Shown: piece by piece, positions 48,099 to 58,385 of the stretch
Numbering within the stretch: the stretch's first letter is position 1
How the letters are laid out: each line of letters starts with the position of its first letter
Assembly (NCBI GenBank): GCA_030272155.1
Contig: CP126193.1
Coordinates: 1,612,001-1,676,000, forward strand
Direction: 5' to 3'
DNA length: 64,000 nucleotides
Source: Tetradesmus obliquus
Lineage: Eukaryota; Chlorophyta; Chlorophyceae; Sphaeropleales; Scenedesmaceae
The notes under the pieces: generated by a model
Database searches by the model: none
What the model saw: only the letters and a program-made list of their open reading frames with translations
Told to the model about the DNA's origin: nothing
Made by a program: the position numbers and the translations under genes

Positions 48099-48177
48099 CC
48101 TGCAGGTGGGCCGCCTGCAGGTGGGCCTGCAGGTGGGCCTGCAGGTGGGCCGCCTGCAGGTGGGCCACCTGCAGCAC
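48099..48177. repeat. CCTGCAGGTGGG repeat array
   Basis: Five close repeats of a 12-15 base unit cctgcaggtggg(ccg), then a variant cacctgcag. Every unit contains CAG|GT, the consensus of joined splice sites. Confidence 0.88.
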
Positions 48178-48681
48178 TGCTGTCTACATGCTCAGCAGCT
48201 TGGGCAGACGCTCAGGTGGCCACGGTGTTTTGAAGAAACAGTACTATCACCTTTTTATTCGCTGAATGTACCGTAGAATCGTTGTATGAGGGCGTGGTTT
48301 GCAGGGTGTCATCCCGAGGGTTGTGAACCTGCTGTGGAATGCTTGTGAGACCACCAAGGTGCCTCAAAATCACTGTATGTTCTATTTAGTTCCATAATCA
48401 CAAGAAAACAGGGTAAAGGTAGACAACAAATGATTGATTTGAAAAGGTGACCGTCGTTGATGACCTGCGTTATGTCCGTCTTTATACCGAGCTTGACGAA
48501 ACCTGCGCCTCTAGCTCAAAGACTGAGGCCAACGTACTTGATCGGCCATTATTTGTATCGACCCCTCACGTCTATAACTTTGGGTGCACCTCTTGCACTG
48601 ACCAGCTGATCGTCTTCTGGACATGTTTACAGATCCAGGGATTCTTCGGCCTTAATACCGTTATTCTACACATAATAAATA

Positions 48682-49320
48682 ATGAGTGACAGAGAGGAGC
48701 ATCTACAGGAGGTGCGGTCAGTGTTCTTGGCATAATTGCCCGCCCTGTCCGCGCACATGACTCCCACGCGGCCGCTGCCACAGCAATCGGTCTTGCCACA
48801 AATGTCACTAAAACAATATCCAACAACGTTTCGTGCATCACAGGGCACGAGCAGCTTCGGTGTGGCTTCGGACACCGCATCCTGCAGTCTGGAACACGCT
48901 GTCTGGCTCGACACCTCTGAGCCCCCTACGCAGCAGCGCATCGTACAACTGGATTCAGTCGAGAAGAACAACCACCTGCTGCAGCTGCTGCTCTGCCAGC
49001 CAAGCATGGTGGATGCCACCCTGTGGGACCTGCAGCACCAGCTGCCTGCAGCTCACCACCTGCGCACTGACACTCTTTCCAGGCTGGCCCTGCTGCACTT
49101 CAGCCTGGCGAGGCACCTCAACACAGTGACAGAAGAGCTGCTTCAAGCCCGGGGGATAGACATGCAGCAGCTCATGGGCAATGCTTCTGCCATCAACATA
49201 GATGAGGACACCTGGCACCTGGTGTACAACCTGGTGCAGGTGGAGCTGTTCCACCTGCTGCGTGCTAAGGTGCTGCAGCGCGAACACAGGGAGAGGCTGC
49301 AGTATAGCGGCTGGTTTTAA
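48682..49320 (+). CDS. Orphan soluble helical protein
   Basis: The best model has two exons, 48682-48711 and 48784-49320 (188 aa), with a short 72-base intron whose donor is gtgcgg, as used elsewhere here. The joined frame starts MSDREEHLQE. If that intron is not spliced, the first ATG gives only a 17-residue upstream ORF and translation would start at 48757 (187 aa). The protein is leucine-rich and mainly helical (NNHLLQLLLCQPSMVDATLW, LSRLALLHFSLARHL, DTWHLVYNLVQVELFHLLRA) with no Gln or Ala runs. No signal peptide or membrane segment is apparent. I do not recognise the family; composition and the open frame support it as real. Confidence 0.6.
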
Positions 49321-50327
49321 GGTAGAACCAAGCACCTTAGAAGCAGCAGCAGCAGGAACAGCTGCTTGGGTTTGCCAGCGCAGCACTTGTGCTGTTATCA
49401 TGAGCGCTGCTGCAGCTGCTGATATTTGCTGGTACGGCCTGCGATCCCACTCATGCAAGCAGCACTGCTTGTCGTACGTGAAATGCAACATCGCAGCATT
49501 GCCTGACCACAGCATTCAGTGTGTTATTTCATCGCCCTCGGGATCACATGTGCACGGTCCTGCGGCATTTGCTGAGCATGGCAGTCACAAGCACACAGCT
49601 GCCATGCCAAGTTGTGTGTCTTCCTAAATGCATCATGTGTGTCTGCTTGCTGGGCAGTTATGTATGGCGCCTGATTGTTTGGACTTGAACCCAAAGTACG
49701 TCAGACGTGGATCTGCACGTGCGTTATGTTACAGTGCATGCATACAAAGGGTGGGTGCCTGCTGCGCCGGTTATCCCCTGCCTGCCTTGTGCAGGCAGCA
49801 GTGTGGGCGGCACCTGGCACCTGCTAGCCCGGGTGTTCAGTGTTCGGTTGTCATATGTGGCTGCAAGGGTATGGTGTGGGCAGCACACAGAACTTGCTGG
49901 GTGAAAAGGTGCCCAGCAGGGGTAACAGCGCCAGCTACCAGTGCAGCACATTGGAGACAGTGTGAGTGCATGTTCGGGCCCGCTGGTGCTTGGGTTAGGG
50001 GTGCTGATTAATTTGGCTTGTTTATATTGTGTCAAAGTGCTGGCAGTTCCTAGTTCAGACGTCCATGCAATGGTGTGTCGCATGTGTGGGTCACATTTGA
50101 AGTGTGAAGTGCAGGTTGAAGTATTAAGTGTGAAGTGCAGGTTGAAGTGTGAAGTGCAGGTTGAAGTGTGAAGTGTGAAGTGCAGGTTAAATGTGTCGCA
50201 AGCAGCCTGCGCTCCTCTGTGCATGCCCGCATCATTACATGTGTGCTTGTACTTGAGCTGGGGCTGGTTGTCAATGTTGTATGGGCTGTAGCAGCTGTCT
50301 GCTGTGTTGAAGGGGCTGCTGTTGTAG
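49321..50327. other. Unresolved stretch, possibly first exon(s) of the next gene
   Basis: No certain exon. A segment at about 49798-49870 between a CAG and a GTATGG could encode GTWHLLARVFSVRLSYVAAR, but I cannot join it in phase to neighbours. The missing N-terminal exon of the PEX11-like gene should lie here. Confidence 0.3.
50098..50190. repeat. Tandem GTGTGAAGTGCAGGTTGAA repeats
   Basis: Four to five copies of an 18-19 base unit (agtgtgaagtgcaggttga) with small indels. Each copy contains CAGGTT, another AG|GT junction-like core. Confidence 0.9.
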
Positions 50328-52077
50328 ACTGCAAGTTATTGCAGTTTTATGCAGGCGGGAAGCAATTCTTGCATGCATGCTGTGAGCTGTTGGCTGCCAG
50401 CAGCACAAATTCAAAAGTGCTGCAAGCTCTGAAAGCGTTAACGATGTTATTATCACCCCTGGTTTCTCACCATTATGCACACAGGTTGGTTGACGTGGCA
50501 AGCTGCCAGCTGAGCGGTGAGAGTGCTGTGGGTGCCTTATCTTCAAGTGGGTTGGTCAAGTGCTCGAGACTATGTGCATATTTATGCATGGATCTGGCAT
50601 GATGTATCAGTCAAACGCACACCCGGCAGTTCTCAAGTGCTGCAGAGTGTCTCAGACAGTAGTTGACCATCTTGATGTGATGCTCTTCAGCAGCGTATCG
50701 ATACTTGCGCGCCCCACATGTATTTGTCCCACAGGTACCAGCTTGTGGCTTGTCTGCTGAATAACGCGCGACGTGTCGGTGCATTCCTTGCGCTCCTGCA
50801 GTGTGGGCAAGTGCCCACAGGCTGCTGCTGCTGTTGCACCATGCTCACAAAGTCATGGTGGGTGTGCTGAGGTGCTTATTGGTTGACTGCTGCCCTCAGC
50901 GAAGGTGGCTGTGTGAGTGCTTTGGAATGTGGCTTATTCGAGCAGCACGGTGGGTTCATCACATGCTTCAACACACTAGCATTTTTCATATGGCATGCCG
51001 TTTCAGCTTGCCAGTGGCGCTGAGAGCATGCAGTCATCACAGTCCCAGGTGTTGTATCACAACATTCGAATGTGAATTCACAGCTTGTCCACAGATATTC
51101 AGCTCGTCCATGGCTTGGCCAAGCCAGCAGTGCTCTGCTGCGCCAGGCATACACAGCTGTCACTGCTGTTTGTGCTCGCATGGTGCCCTGTGTTTAAACT
51201 TCAGGGCCAGGGCCCGCACAACAGGCTGGCTGCATGTAGTGTTTGCGTCTGCATTTGAAGTGTGCGTCATTCAGGTCTTACCATGGCTGTGATTTCTTCT
51301 AAGGCTACTCAGCATTGACAGTCACCGTCTGTTGCATAGCCGCACGTACTGGTGGTCCTGGTTTATCATGCTGTGGTCCACGTGGTTGTGCTTTTTATAC
51401 TATGTGTTCAAAACATGTCATGAAAATGCGCATGTCCCACAGCTGCATGTGTCTGCAGACATCCTGCCATGCATATGTCTGGGGCACGCTGGCCAAGTGA
51501 ATGGCAATGCCTGCGATTTCAGTGTGTGGCTTCAACAGCACTTTGCCCCAAGTTGGAGCAATGTGACTGTTCAGGCTGTGCACATACAGTTCAGCGTTTG
51601 CTTGGGTGCTGGTTCTGACTGTGCTGTTTGATGATTGAGCGGCTGTCGCCATGTTCTACTCGTAGGATTATTATGCTGTGGGGCTGGATGCAAATCAGAT
51701 CTGCAAGATTGATACGTGACACTGCATCACTTGACACTACATGTAGTCTGTACCAAGGCCTTCTGCCCACATGATGCGCTTCAAGCACTTGTAAGGTTGT
51801 TGCTGTTTTGCTGCGCACAAGGGCCGGTCTATGGATATAGTGCTGCCCTCGTCTTCATTGCGCAAAGTTCAGCGGCTTGGCCAAATGGCTGACAGCCTGG
51901 TACACGACTTGGGCCGCACTCATTGGCATTGACGCTATCAACAGTGCACTTGCACACCTGTGGCGTGTCGAGGTTGCACAGCAACAGCCTGGCTGTAACT
52001 GGCTGCTCAGGTGTATTGTTGACAGCTGCTTGCTTGAAGAACAATATGTGTTCGGGTGGACCACTCAACACCCCTGA
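50328..52077 (+). CDS. Probable PEX11-type peroxisomal membrane protein (N-terminal exon unresolved)
   Basis: Exons that join in phase: 50328-50484, 50735-50800, 51095-51182, and a last exon starting at 51841 or 51868 and ending at 52077. The frame reads LLQFYAGGKQFLHACCELLA, then LNNARRVGAFLALLQ, then ALLRQAYTAVTAVCARM, then KFSGLAKWLTAWYTTWAALI and a C-terminal DSCLLEEQYVFGW. This matches the PEX11 layout: an amphipathic N-terminal helix with a Y-x-x-GRDK-like start, an 'ARR-x-x-R/A-x-F' helix, a middle helix, and a K-x-x-x-LAK-x-W helix before a membrane segment. PEX11 proteins bend peroxisome membranes and promote division. About 180 residues are visible against 220-240 for the family, so a first exon and perhaps a middle one (near 51664-51700) are missing. 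Family call is inference; phase agreement supports a real gene. Confidence 0.5.
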
Positions 52078-52601
52078 TTGACATCAGCAGGGTAACAGGC
52101 TGTTCTTCTTTGAGGCGCATGTCAAGCATTTCCCTGAGCCAGGTGGTCCTGTAGGAGTAAAACTTACATTCAAGGATGCCAGTCAGGGCACCATGTGCGC
52201 ACTGACAGATCAAGTGACGGTGATATGAGAACCTCACAACGTGCACGTTTGACGACCAGGCGGAGATCTGACTGTCCATGAGAGTTTTGAATCAGGAACC
52301 CCAAACCCTGCCTGACAGGTGCTCGCGGTGAACTGGAGCGAACGCAGCCGAGCACCCGCTTGCGTCGCATCGCACATTGATGGCATGTGCAAAGCATCCA
52401 TTTCATCGCGCATCACTTCAAGCTCACGCCTCGCGCCCCAGCAGCACAAGCAGGATCAGCACTACTGTTCCACACGCCTCTCGCTCAGCTCTGCACCCGT
52501 ACCTCGCAGTGACCAACTGCAGGCTGTACACACTGATCCGCTTGTTGATCATTGAGGCTGCCTGATGCAGCCACAACCTGATCCCAGAGTAGCACAGCAG
52601 C

Positions 52602-54427
52602 ATGTCTTGGCTTGCAGGAGCAGCAGGTGCTGCAAGCAGCATGCGTGAGATAGGGGCCCTGGCTGCTTGGTCTGTAACAAGCGCCAAGCCTGGCAACGGG
52701 GTCGAACTGCTGCGGGATGGCAGCACTGAGACCTATTGGCAGTGAGTGCCTTAGCATGCGCCAGGTGCTGTGGCAGTGTCCAGCTGGATGGTGATGCATG
52801 CATGCCCTGCTGCCTAGCTCTGCTGCTTGGGTATGCACGTTCCGCGCTGTGACAGCAGCTGCATCACTCACCCCTTGCAGTAGCGCAGAAAGCATCTGGC
52901 ACGCAGCCTGCTGCAGCAACATTTCCTGTGCACCTGCAGGTCTGACGGGGCACAGCCTCACCTTGTGAACATACAGTTCCCAAAGCGTGTAGAAGTTACT
53001 GTGAGTCGCAGCAGGAGTGGTGACGCATGTCCCCTGTGCAAGCATGTTCTGCAATGTCAGCAACACAACTCTGTTTGCAGGCAGACTAGCAGCAGCGAGT
53101 TGCCTGCAAGGACTGTTGTTTGCTGCACAGTGCTGCCACAGCGATGCAGTGTTTCTATGCAATGACGCACACGTAACTGCCCTGTCTCAAGTATGCAGTG
53201 CGGTGGCATGTCTGCAGGGTTGCCCAGCAGCAGCCAGCACTCCATCCAGAAGAACAGCATTGACTGCTGCTGCTTGATGCAGGATGCTGCACACTCAGCA
53301 TCTGGTACTGTGTGCGTGTTACAGCCGTGCTGCCCTCATCCTCAACGCCAAAATGTGCTGCACTCACTTGCTGTTCCCAACACAAAGTCAACACATAAAC
53401 TTGGCCCGCCTGCTGCCCTGCAGGAGCTGCACCTGTACCTTGACTTCAAGGCCGATGAGAGCTACACACCAAGCAGGCTGGCTGTGCGCGCAGGCAGCTG
53501 CCACCATGACCTCAAGGTGCAGTTGCTGCATTCTGTCACACGCATAATGTGTGCAAGCTGAGCCAGCAGCCTAATGTGTGCAAGCAGAGCCAGCAGCCTA
53601 ATGTGTTCAAGCAGAGCTAGCGGCGATGCAGCTGGACTGTTGCAAGCTGCTTGAAGTGGCAGCAGCAGGGGCTGGTATGCTGTGTGTTGGTGTGTTCGTA
53701 CACCTTTTTGCTGCACAGCAGGGACCGCGGCAGCAGGATGCAGGACGCAGGTGGTGCCGTGTGTAGCGCTTCACACGCAGTGCTAAGATGGATGCTGTTG
53801 CCAGCTGTGCCTATTTTGATGTGGCAGACGTGTCCCGCTGTTGCATGTACCTCCTGCAGGATGTGTGTATTGTCGAGCTACGCGAGCCTACAGGTTGGGT
53901 GGTGGTACCCCTAGCAGCAACGCAGGCCAGCAAGCACCTCAGGGCGTTTCACTTGCAGGTGAGCCTCACCTGTCACAGCAGCAGTGACCTTGCAGGATTA
54001 CAAGCACAGCACTAGTCATGTACGTGCAAAGCAGGGAATTTTAGCCAGGCATAACCTTTGACAGCAGTAGCAGGCGTGCTTTAGCAGTGTAGTATGCATG
54101 ATTTTCAGGCTATGCTGGGATCACGCAGTTGCAATGGAACTCATGCTGTTTGACTGCGCTACTGGCACCTGCTGCTGTTTGCAACTCCTGTGCCTGGGGC
54201 CTTTTGCAGTGTCACATGGACCCTGCACTTCCATCGCCTGCTGTGAATGCTGCTCTTTCTTTACTCTGGTGCCGCAGGTTGCTGTGCTAGCCAACCACCA
54301 AAACGGCCGTGACACACACATGCGGCAGGTGCTGGTGTATGGCCCTGCTGGTGTGGCTGCGCCAAGGCTTGGGGACGCTGGGCTGTATGATTCTTTGGAG
54401 TTCAACTGCTACAGCACCATGCGCTGA
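52602..54427 (+). CDS. APC10: Anaphase-promoting complex subunit 10 (APC10/DOC1)
   Basis: Five exons: 52602-52741, 52940-53000, 53424-53516, 53860-53958, 54278-54427 (180 aa; human 185 aa). This is the DOC domain subunit of the APC/C ubiquitin ligase; with the co-activator it forms the D-box receptor for cell-cycle substrates. The protein is conserved throughout: [49 protein letters not shown], the [14 protein letters not shown] strand pair, [12 protein letters not shown], and the hallmark [21 protein letters not shown] near the C-terminus. Jelly-roll core residues are all present and nothing is truncated. The C-terminal tail ends YSTMR, not in an Ile-Arg, whereas animal and yeast subunits end in IR; here MR is the equivalent pair that docks on TPR subunits. 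Low-complexity inserts are absent, unlike most neighbours. Confidence 0.97.
53545..53625. repeat. 27-bp tandem repeat, three copies
   Basis: taatgtgtgcaagc[t/a]gagc plus cagcagcc is repeated three times, 29 bases after the exon-3 donor of APC10, inside the intron. Confidence 0.88.
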
Positions 54428-55075
54428 GACATGTGCATGGGTGCCTGGTACCAGAGCCTGGCAGTGGAAGCGAGGCCCAGTCAGTGAAGCAGTGCATAGA
54501 TCGGCATCGGAAGACGTCTTGATACCTGATGCTGGGCCTGATGACTGCGTGTATGTGTAGTAAGGTTAGGTTGCTGCCTACCTCAGCTCACGCCGGCCAG
54601 CGTGCACACCATTGGGCTTGTCAGGGGTTGCTGCAAGTTGCAGCCTGCAAGTGGAAGATTTTGAAAGTCTCAGGTTCAGGGTGGAGGCAGCCTTGCGTGC
54701 GCAGGCCCATACGCGTGTTGTCTGTGTGCTGCAGGCTTTGCATTGTTTAACTTACGGTGAAGACTTACATACGCTTGTTGTTTCCGCGGAGAGATGCCAC
54801 TGTTCCCTCCCCTCTGATGCAATAAGCGAATGTTCGCACAACTAGCTTGAAGCGTTGATTGTCGCTGCGCATTTTGTAGATCAACGGTGTCGTGCCTTGA
54901 TCGTCGGTGCTTTTCGCAGATACGCATACGCTACTCACGCTCCGCTACAGCGTCCTGTATCGGCACCATACTGCACTCTACGACTCGCACTGTTGGTGTA
55001 CATGCTTGAAATGTACTATTAGATGCTCACGAGTGCGGCAGGGGCGTGGATGCTTCGCTGAGTCACAGCCATAGC
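54428..55075. other. Intergenic spacer
   Basis: About 650 bases holding the APC10 3' UTR and the promoter of the TFIIS-N gene. Nothing coding is seen. Confidence 0.45.
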
Positions 55076-56624
55076 ATGCAAGTGCAGGTTGAAGCCCCAG
55101 GCTTCGGGCCGCTGCTAGACCTCTCAGCTGGATCCTGGCACACGCACGAGCAGATACATACAGTTACATTAGGGCCGCATATGCCACCGGCAGGCAAGCA
55201 TTCAGTAGCAGAGCTGCCAGCAGCAGCACCATGCTCCAGCTCTGGCCCTTGCTTGAGCACTCCTAGCCAGATGGATGGAGCTGGCACACTGTGCACAGCA
55301 GCTGCAGGGAAGGTTGCTACCTGGATTAATGACAGGTGAGGCATCTGCTGCGCTGCACTTCCTCAGTGTGCAGATACACTGTGGTGTGAGTTTGCAGAGC
55401 AAGTACACGGACCAACTTGGTGTTGCTGAGATGACGCAGGATCAAGCTACAAGTTTCCGTGCAGTAAATTCTTTCTTTTGCTCTTCATGCACAGTTGCAG
55501 CGTCTTAGGTCCCAGGAAGCCTATGCCCCCGCTAGCTGCCCAGTTGGCATGCAGTCAGTGAGCACTAAGCACAGCTGCAGCGTACGGTCTTCTCAAGCTG
55601 CCTGTTTGTACGGCGTGTGCCTTTTCCTGCAGGCATACAACTGGTGACCAGCAGTTCACCCACCTCGCCGCCAGCACTGCAGCAGCTGGTGTCCTGCAGG
55701 ACCACATCCACAGCAGCAGCCACACCCTCCTGCACTCCTCAGCTGAGCACACGCCAGCAGCAACACCGCCAGCTACAGCATCAGCAGTCCTGCAAGCACA
55801 CCCGCCCCCACTAGCTCCAGCATCAGCACCCCACCCAGTAGCAGCTGCTGATGCTGATGCCACTCCTGCCAACATCACCCCAGCCACGCCTGGTGCCACC
55901 ATCCCCATCATACACAGCAGCCAGCAGCAGCACAGCCCAGGCCTGCTGCAGCAGCTGCAGCAGCTGACATGCAGCTTGCAGGAAGCTGTACGCTTGCAGG
56001 ACAGCCGGCAGCTGCGCATACTGCTGCGGCTGCTGGCGAGCTTCCCTGTCACTGCAGAGCTGCTGCTGCTGAGCCAGGCTGGAGCTGCAGTGCGGCAGCT
56101 GCTGCTGCAGCAAGACAAGCAGCAGCAGCAGCAGCAGCAAGCAAAGAGTGTGGGCGGAGAGGTTGCAGCAGCGGCACGGCAGCTGCTGCCGCGCTGGAAG
56201 GCTGTGCTAGCTGCTGAGGTGGCTGCTGCTGACAGCAGCAGCCAGCATGAGGCCCTGCAGGTGCGAGTTGTTGGATGCACAACACAACAGCCATGCTAAG
56301 CATCCTTATAACATACTGCTGGCAAGAATGTGCTGCGAGACATGCTTGGGGATGGGCCGCATAACCGCATAACCTGCAGGTGCCGGTTGAGCGGTGCACA
56401 GCACAGCAGGCTCACCCAGCAAATGAAAAGCACGGCTTGCACTGACAGTGCAGTGAGGCATGCTTGGAGTTTGACCCGTTCAACCATTGTACCAATTGCG
56501 TCATGGCAGTACCACAGTGCTGCAGCGCATGTGTCCCCGCTACCCTGCCTCTCGTGTAGGCTGAGCTGCTGGGTTTTATACAAACACATCACCTTGCACC
56601 ACACACGTCTTTCTTAACTGTGAT

Positions 56625-56669
<45 letters not shown>

Positions 56670-57572
56670 CAGGAACTACTGAAGGAGCTGCCACCTGTAC
56701 AGCGGCAGCGCCTGCTGCGGCAGCCCGCTGTTGCGGCACCACCAGCTGCAGCAGCAGCACCTGCTGGCCTTACCACAGCAGCGGCTGTCAAACCTGCACC
56801 TACACCACGCCCCCAGCCGGGGCAGCAGCAGCAGCAGCTTGTCTCAGCTTCGCTGCCTGCTGTAGGCCAGGGCCTCACCACACAGCAGCCAGCTCCCAAG
56901 GCTGCAGCAGTACCAGCAGCAGCAGCAGCAGCAGCGCCTGCCAAGCGCAAGCTCAGCAGCAGCAAGCTGCTGTCGCCTGCTGAGAAGCTGCAGCGGCTGC
57001 TGCACCCCTCAGCGGCTGAAGAGCAGGATGCTGCTGCAGCAGCAAAGCCGCCTGCTGCCGTGCCAAAGCCAGGCAGGAAACGCAGCATGAAGCAGCAGCA
57101 GCAACAGCAGCGGGCTGGCAGGCATGCAGAGCAGACTCCACAGCAGAAGCGGCACAAGCAGGAGCAGCAGCAGCAGGACCAGCAGCAGAAGCAGCCGGTT
57201 GCAGGAGGTGTTGTGCAGCGCAGCAGGGCTAGCAAGTCCAGCAAGCTGCTGCAGCAGCAGGCATCGCTGCCTTCTGCAAGCTCCCTGCCACCTGCTGCTG
57301 CTGCTGCTGCTGCTGCTGGGTATGCTGCTGCGTCTGCAGTCGACAAGCAGCGGATCGTGAACGGCAGCAGCAGCAACGGCAACGGGCTGCATGAGCAGCA
57401 GCAGCAGCAGCAGCAGGGTGCTTGTGGCAGCGGCGCTGGTGTCACCCGGCCTGGTGTGCATGCCAGCTGGCTCACTGCACTGGCAGGCAGCAGGAGGCTC
57501 AGCGCTGACGGCAGCAGCACAGCAGCAGCGGCGGACACCGCCCCTGCTAGCAATGCTGCTGCCGCTGCAGAA

Positions 57573-57603
<31 letters not shown>

Positions 57604-58385
57604 CTGCACCTGCAGCAGCAGGTGGTGCCTGCAAGGGCCAGCAGCATAATATCATGTGGGGTGCTGGGGCGAATGCACTACGTGCTGCTGCCAAGGTCAC
57701 CTCACACCACCACCATGCAGACAGCCACTCACATGCCTACAAGCCAGCCCACCCTGCAGCACACAACAAGCAGCAGGCAGGGTATGACAAGGGCACTGCG
57801 CTGCACTGCAGTGCAGCAGCAGGCGGCCGCATGTCACCCCCACCTGCTAGGCATGTGATGGTGGTCAGACACGGCTGCTGCGGTGGTGATCCGCCGCCTG
57901 CTGCTGCTGCTGCTGCCGCTGCTGCTGCTGCTGTACCAAGCTGTGGGCCGCTGCCTGACATGCTGCAGGACACAGCAGCAGCCGGAGCAGCAGCAGCAGC
58001 AGCAGCAGGTGCAGCAGGTAGCAGCTTCGCAGGAGCCGGCTACATGAATGGCGCCAGCAGCTGGCAGCCTGATGGCGATCTGCCTGCAGCAGCAGTAGCA
58101 GCAGCAGCAGCAGGTGGGGCTTCAGCGGCAGTAGGAGGAAGCACTGCAGCCGGCAGAGGACCTGCAGCACCAGACTCGCCGCTGCAGCAGCGCAGTCCAG
58201 GGCTGTGGAGTGTGGGGTGTTTCCTGCAAGGCAATGGTCAGGGCACTAAATTTAATTTCGATGATGAGGAGGAGGAAGAGGATGCTATGCTGGTCAATTT
58301 GGGGCAGCTGCAGCACGAGGGCGCGCTGCTGCTGCCTGCAGTGGGTGATGCAGGGGGCATGCTGCTGGGGTCTGGCCTGGTGTAA
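55076..58385 (+). CDS. TFIIS N-terminal (LW) domain protein, Gln/Ala-rich
   Basis: Three exons: 55076-55335, 55633-56260, 56673-58385 (866 aa). Residues about 185-280 form a TFIIS N-terminal domain: LLQQLQQLTCSLQEAV, LLRLLASFPVTAELLLLSQAGAAVRQLL and AARQLLPRWKAVL, with the typical pattern 'L..L...PVT..LL..S..G..V..L......A..L...WK'. This helical bundle is found in elongation factor TFIIS, IWS1/SPN1, elongin A and Mediator 26, and docks to disordered motifs of transcription regulators. The zinc ribbon of TFIIS is absent, so it is not TFIIS itself. The long C-terminus holds basic nuclear-signal-like clusters (PKPGRKRSMK, KRHKQEQ), many polyGln/polyAla tracts, and an acidic motif FNFDDEEEEEDAM near the end. 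Likely nuclear, acting in transcription elongation or Mediator-type contacts (inferred). Intron 2 ends in a (CCTG)n tract. Confidence 0.82.
56628..56671. repeat. (CCTG)11 tract ending in the exon-3 acceptor
   Basis: Eleven CCTG tetranucleotides run directly into the CAG acceptor of exon 3 of the TFIIS-N gene, serving as its polypyrimidine tract. Confidence 0.93.

Larger units (their letters stand above)
46290..48681. other. Divergent intergenic region
   Basis: About 2.4 kb between the bZIP start (minus) and the orphan gene start (plus): both promoters and 5' UTRs plus spacer. It contains a long pure CAG tract and a CTGCAGGTGGG repeat array, listed separately. No exon recognised. Confidence 0.5.

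Noticed and set aside
55396-55508. Extra exon SKYTDQLGVAEMTQ... in the TFIIS-N gene
   Set aside because: It can follow exon 1 in phase, but no donor returns to the phase needed by the next exon; exon 1 joins 55633 directly and in frame.
56576-57700. Minus-strand Cys/Ala/Leu frames opposite the TFIIS-N gene and similar frames elsewhere
   Set aside because: They are reverse readings of CAG/CTG repeats (polyCys, polyLeu, polyAla) over well-supported exons.
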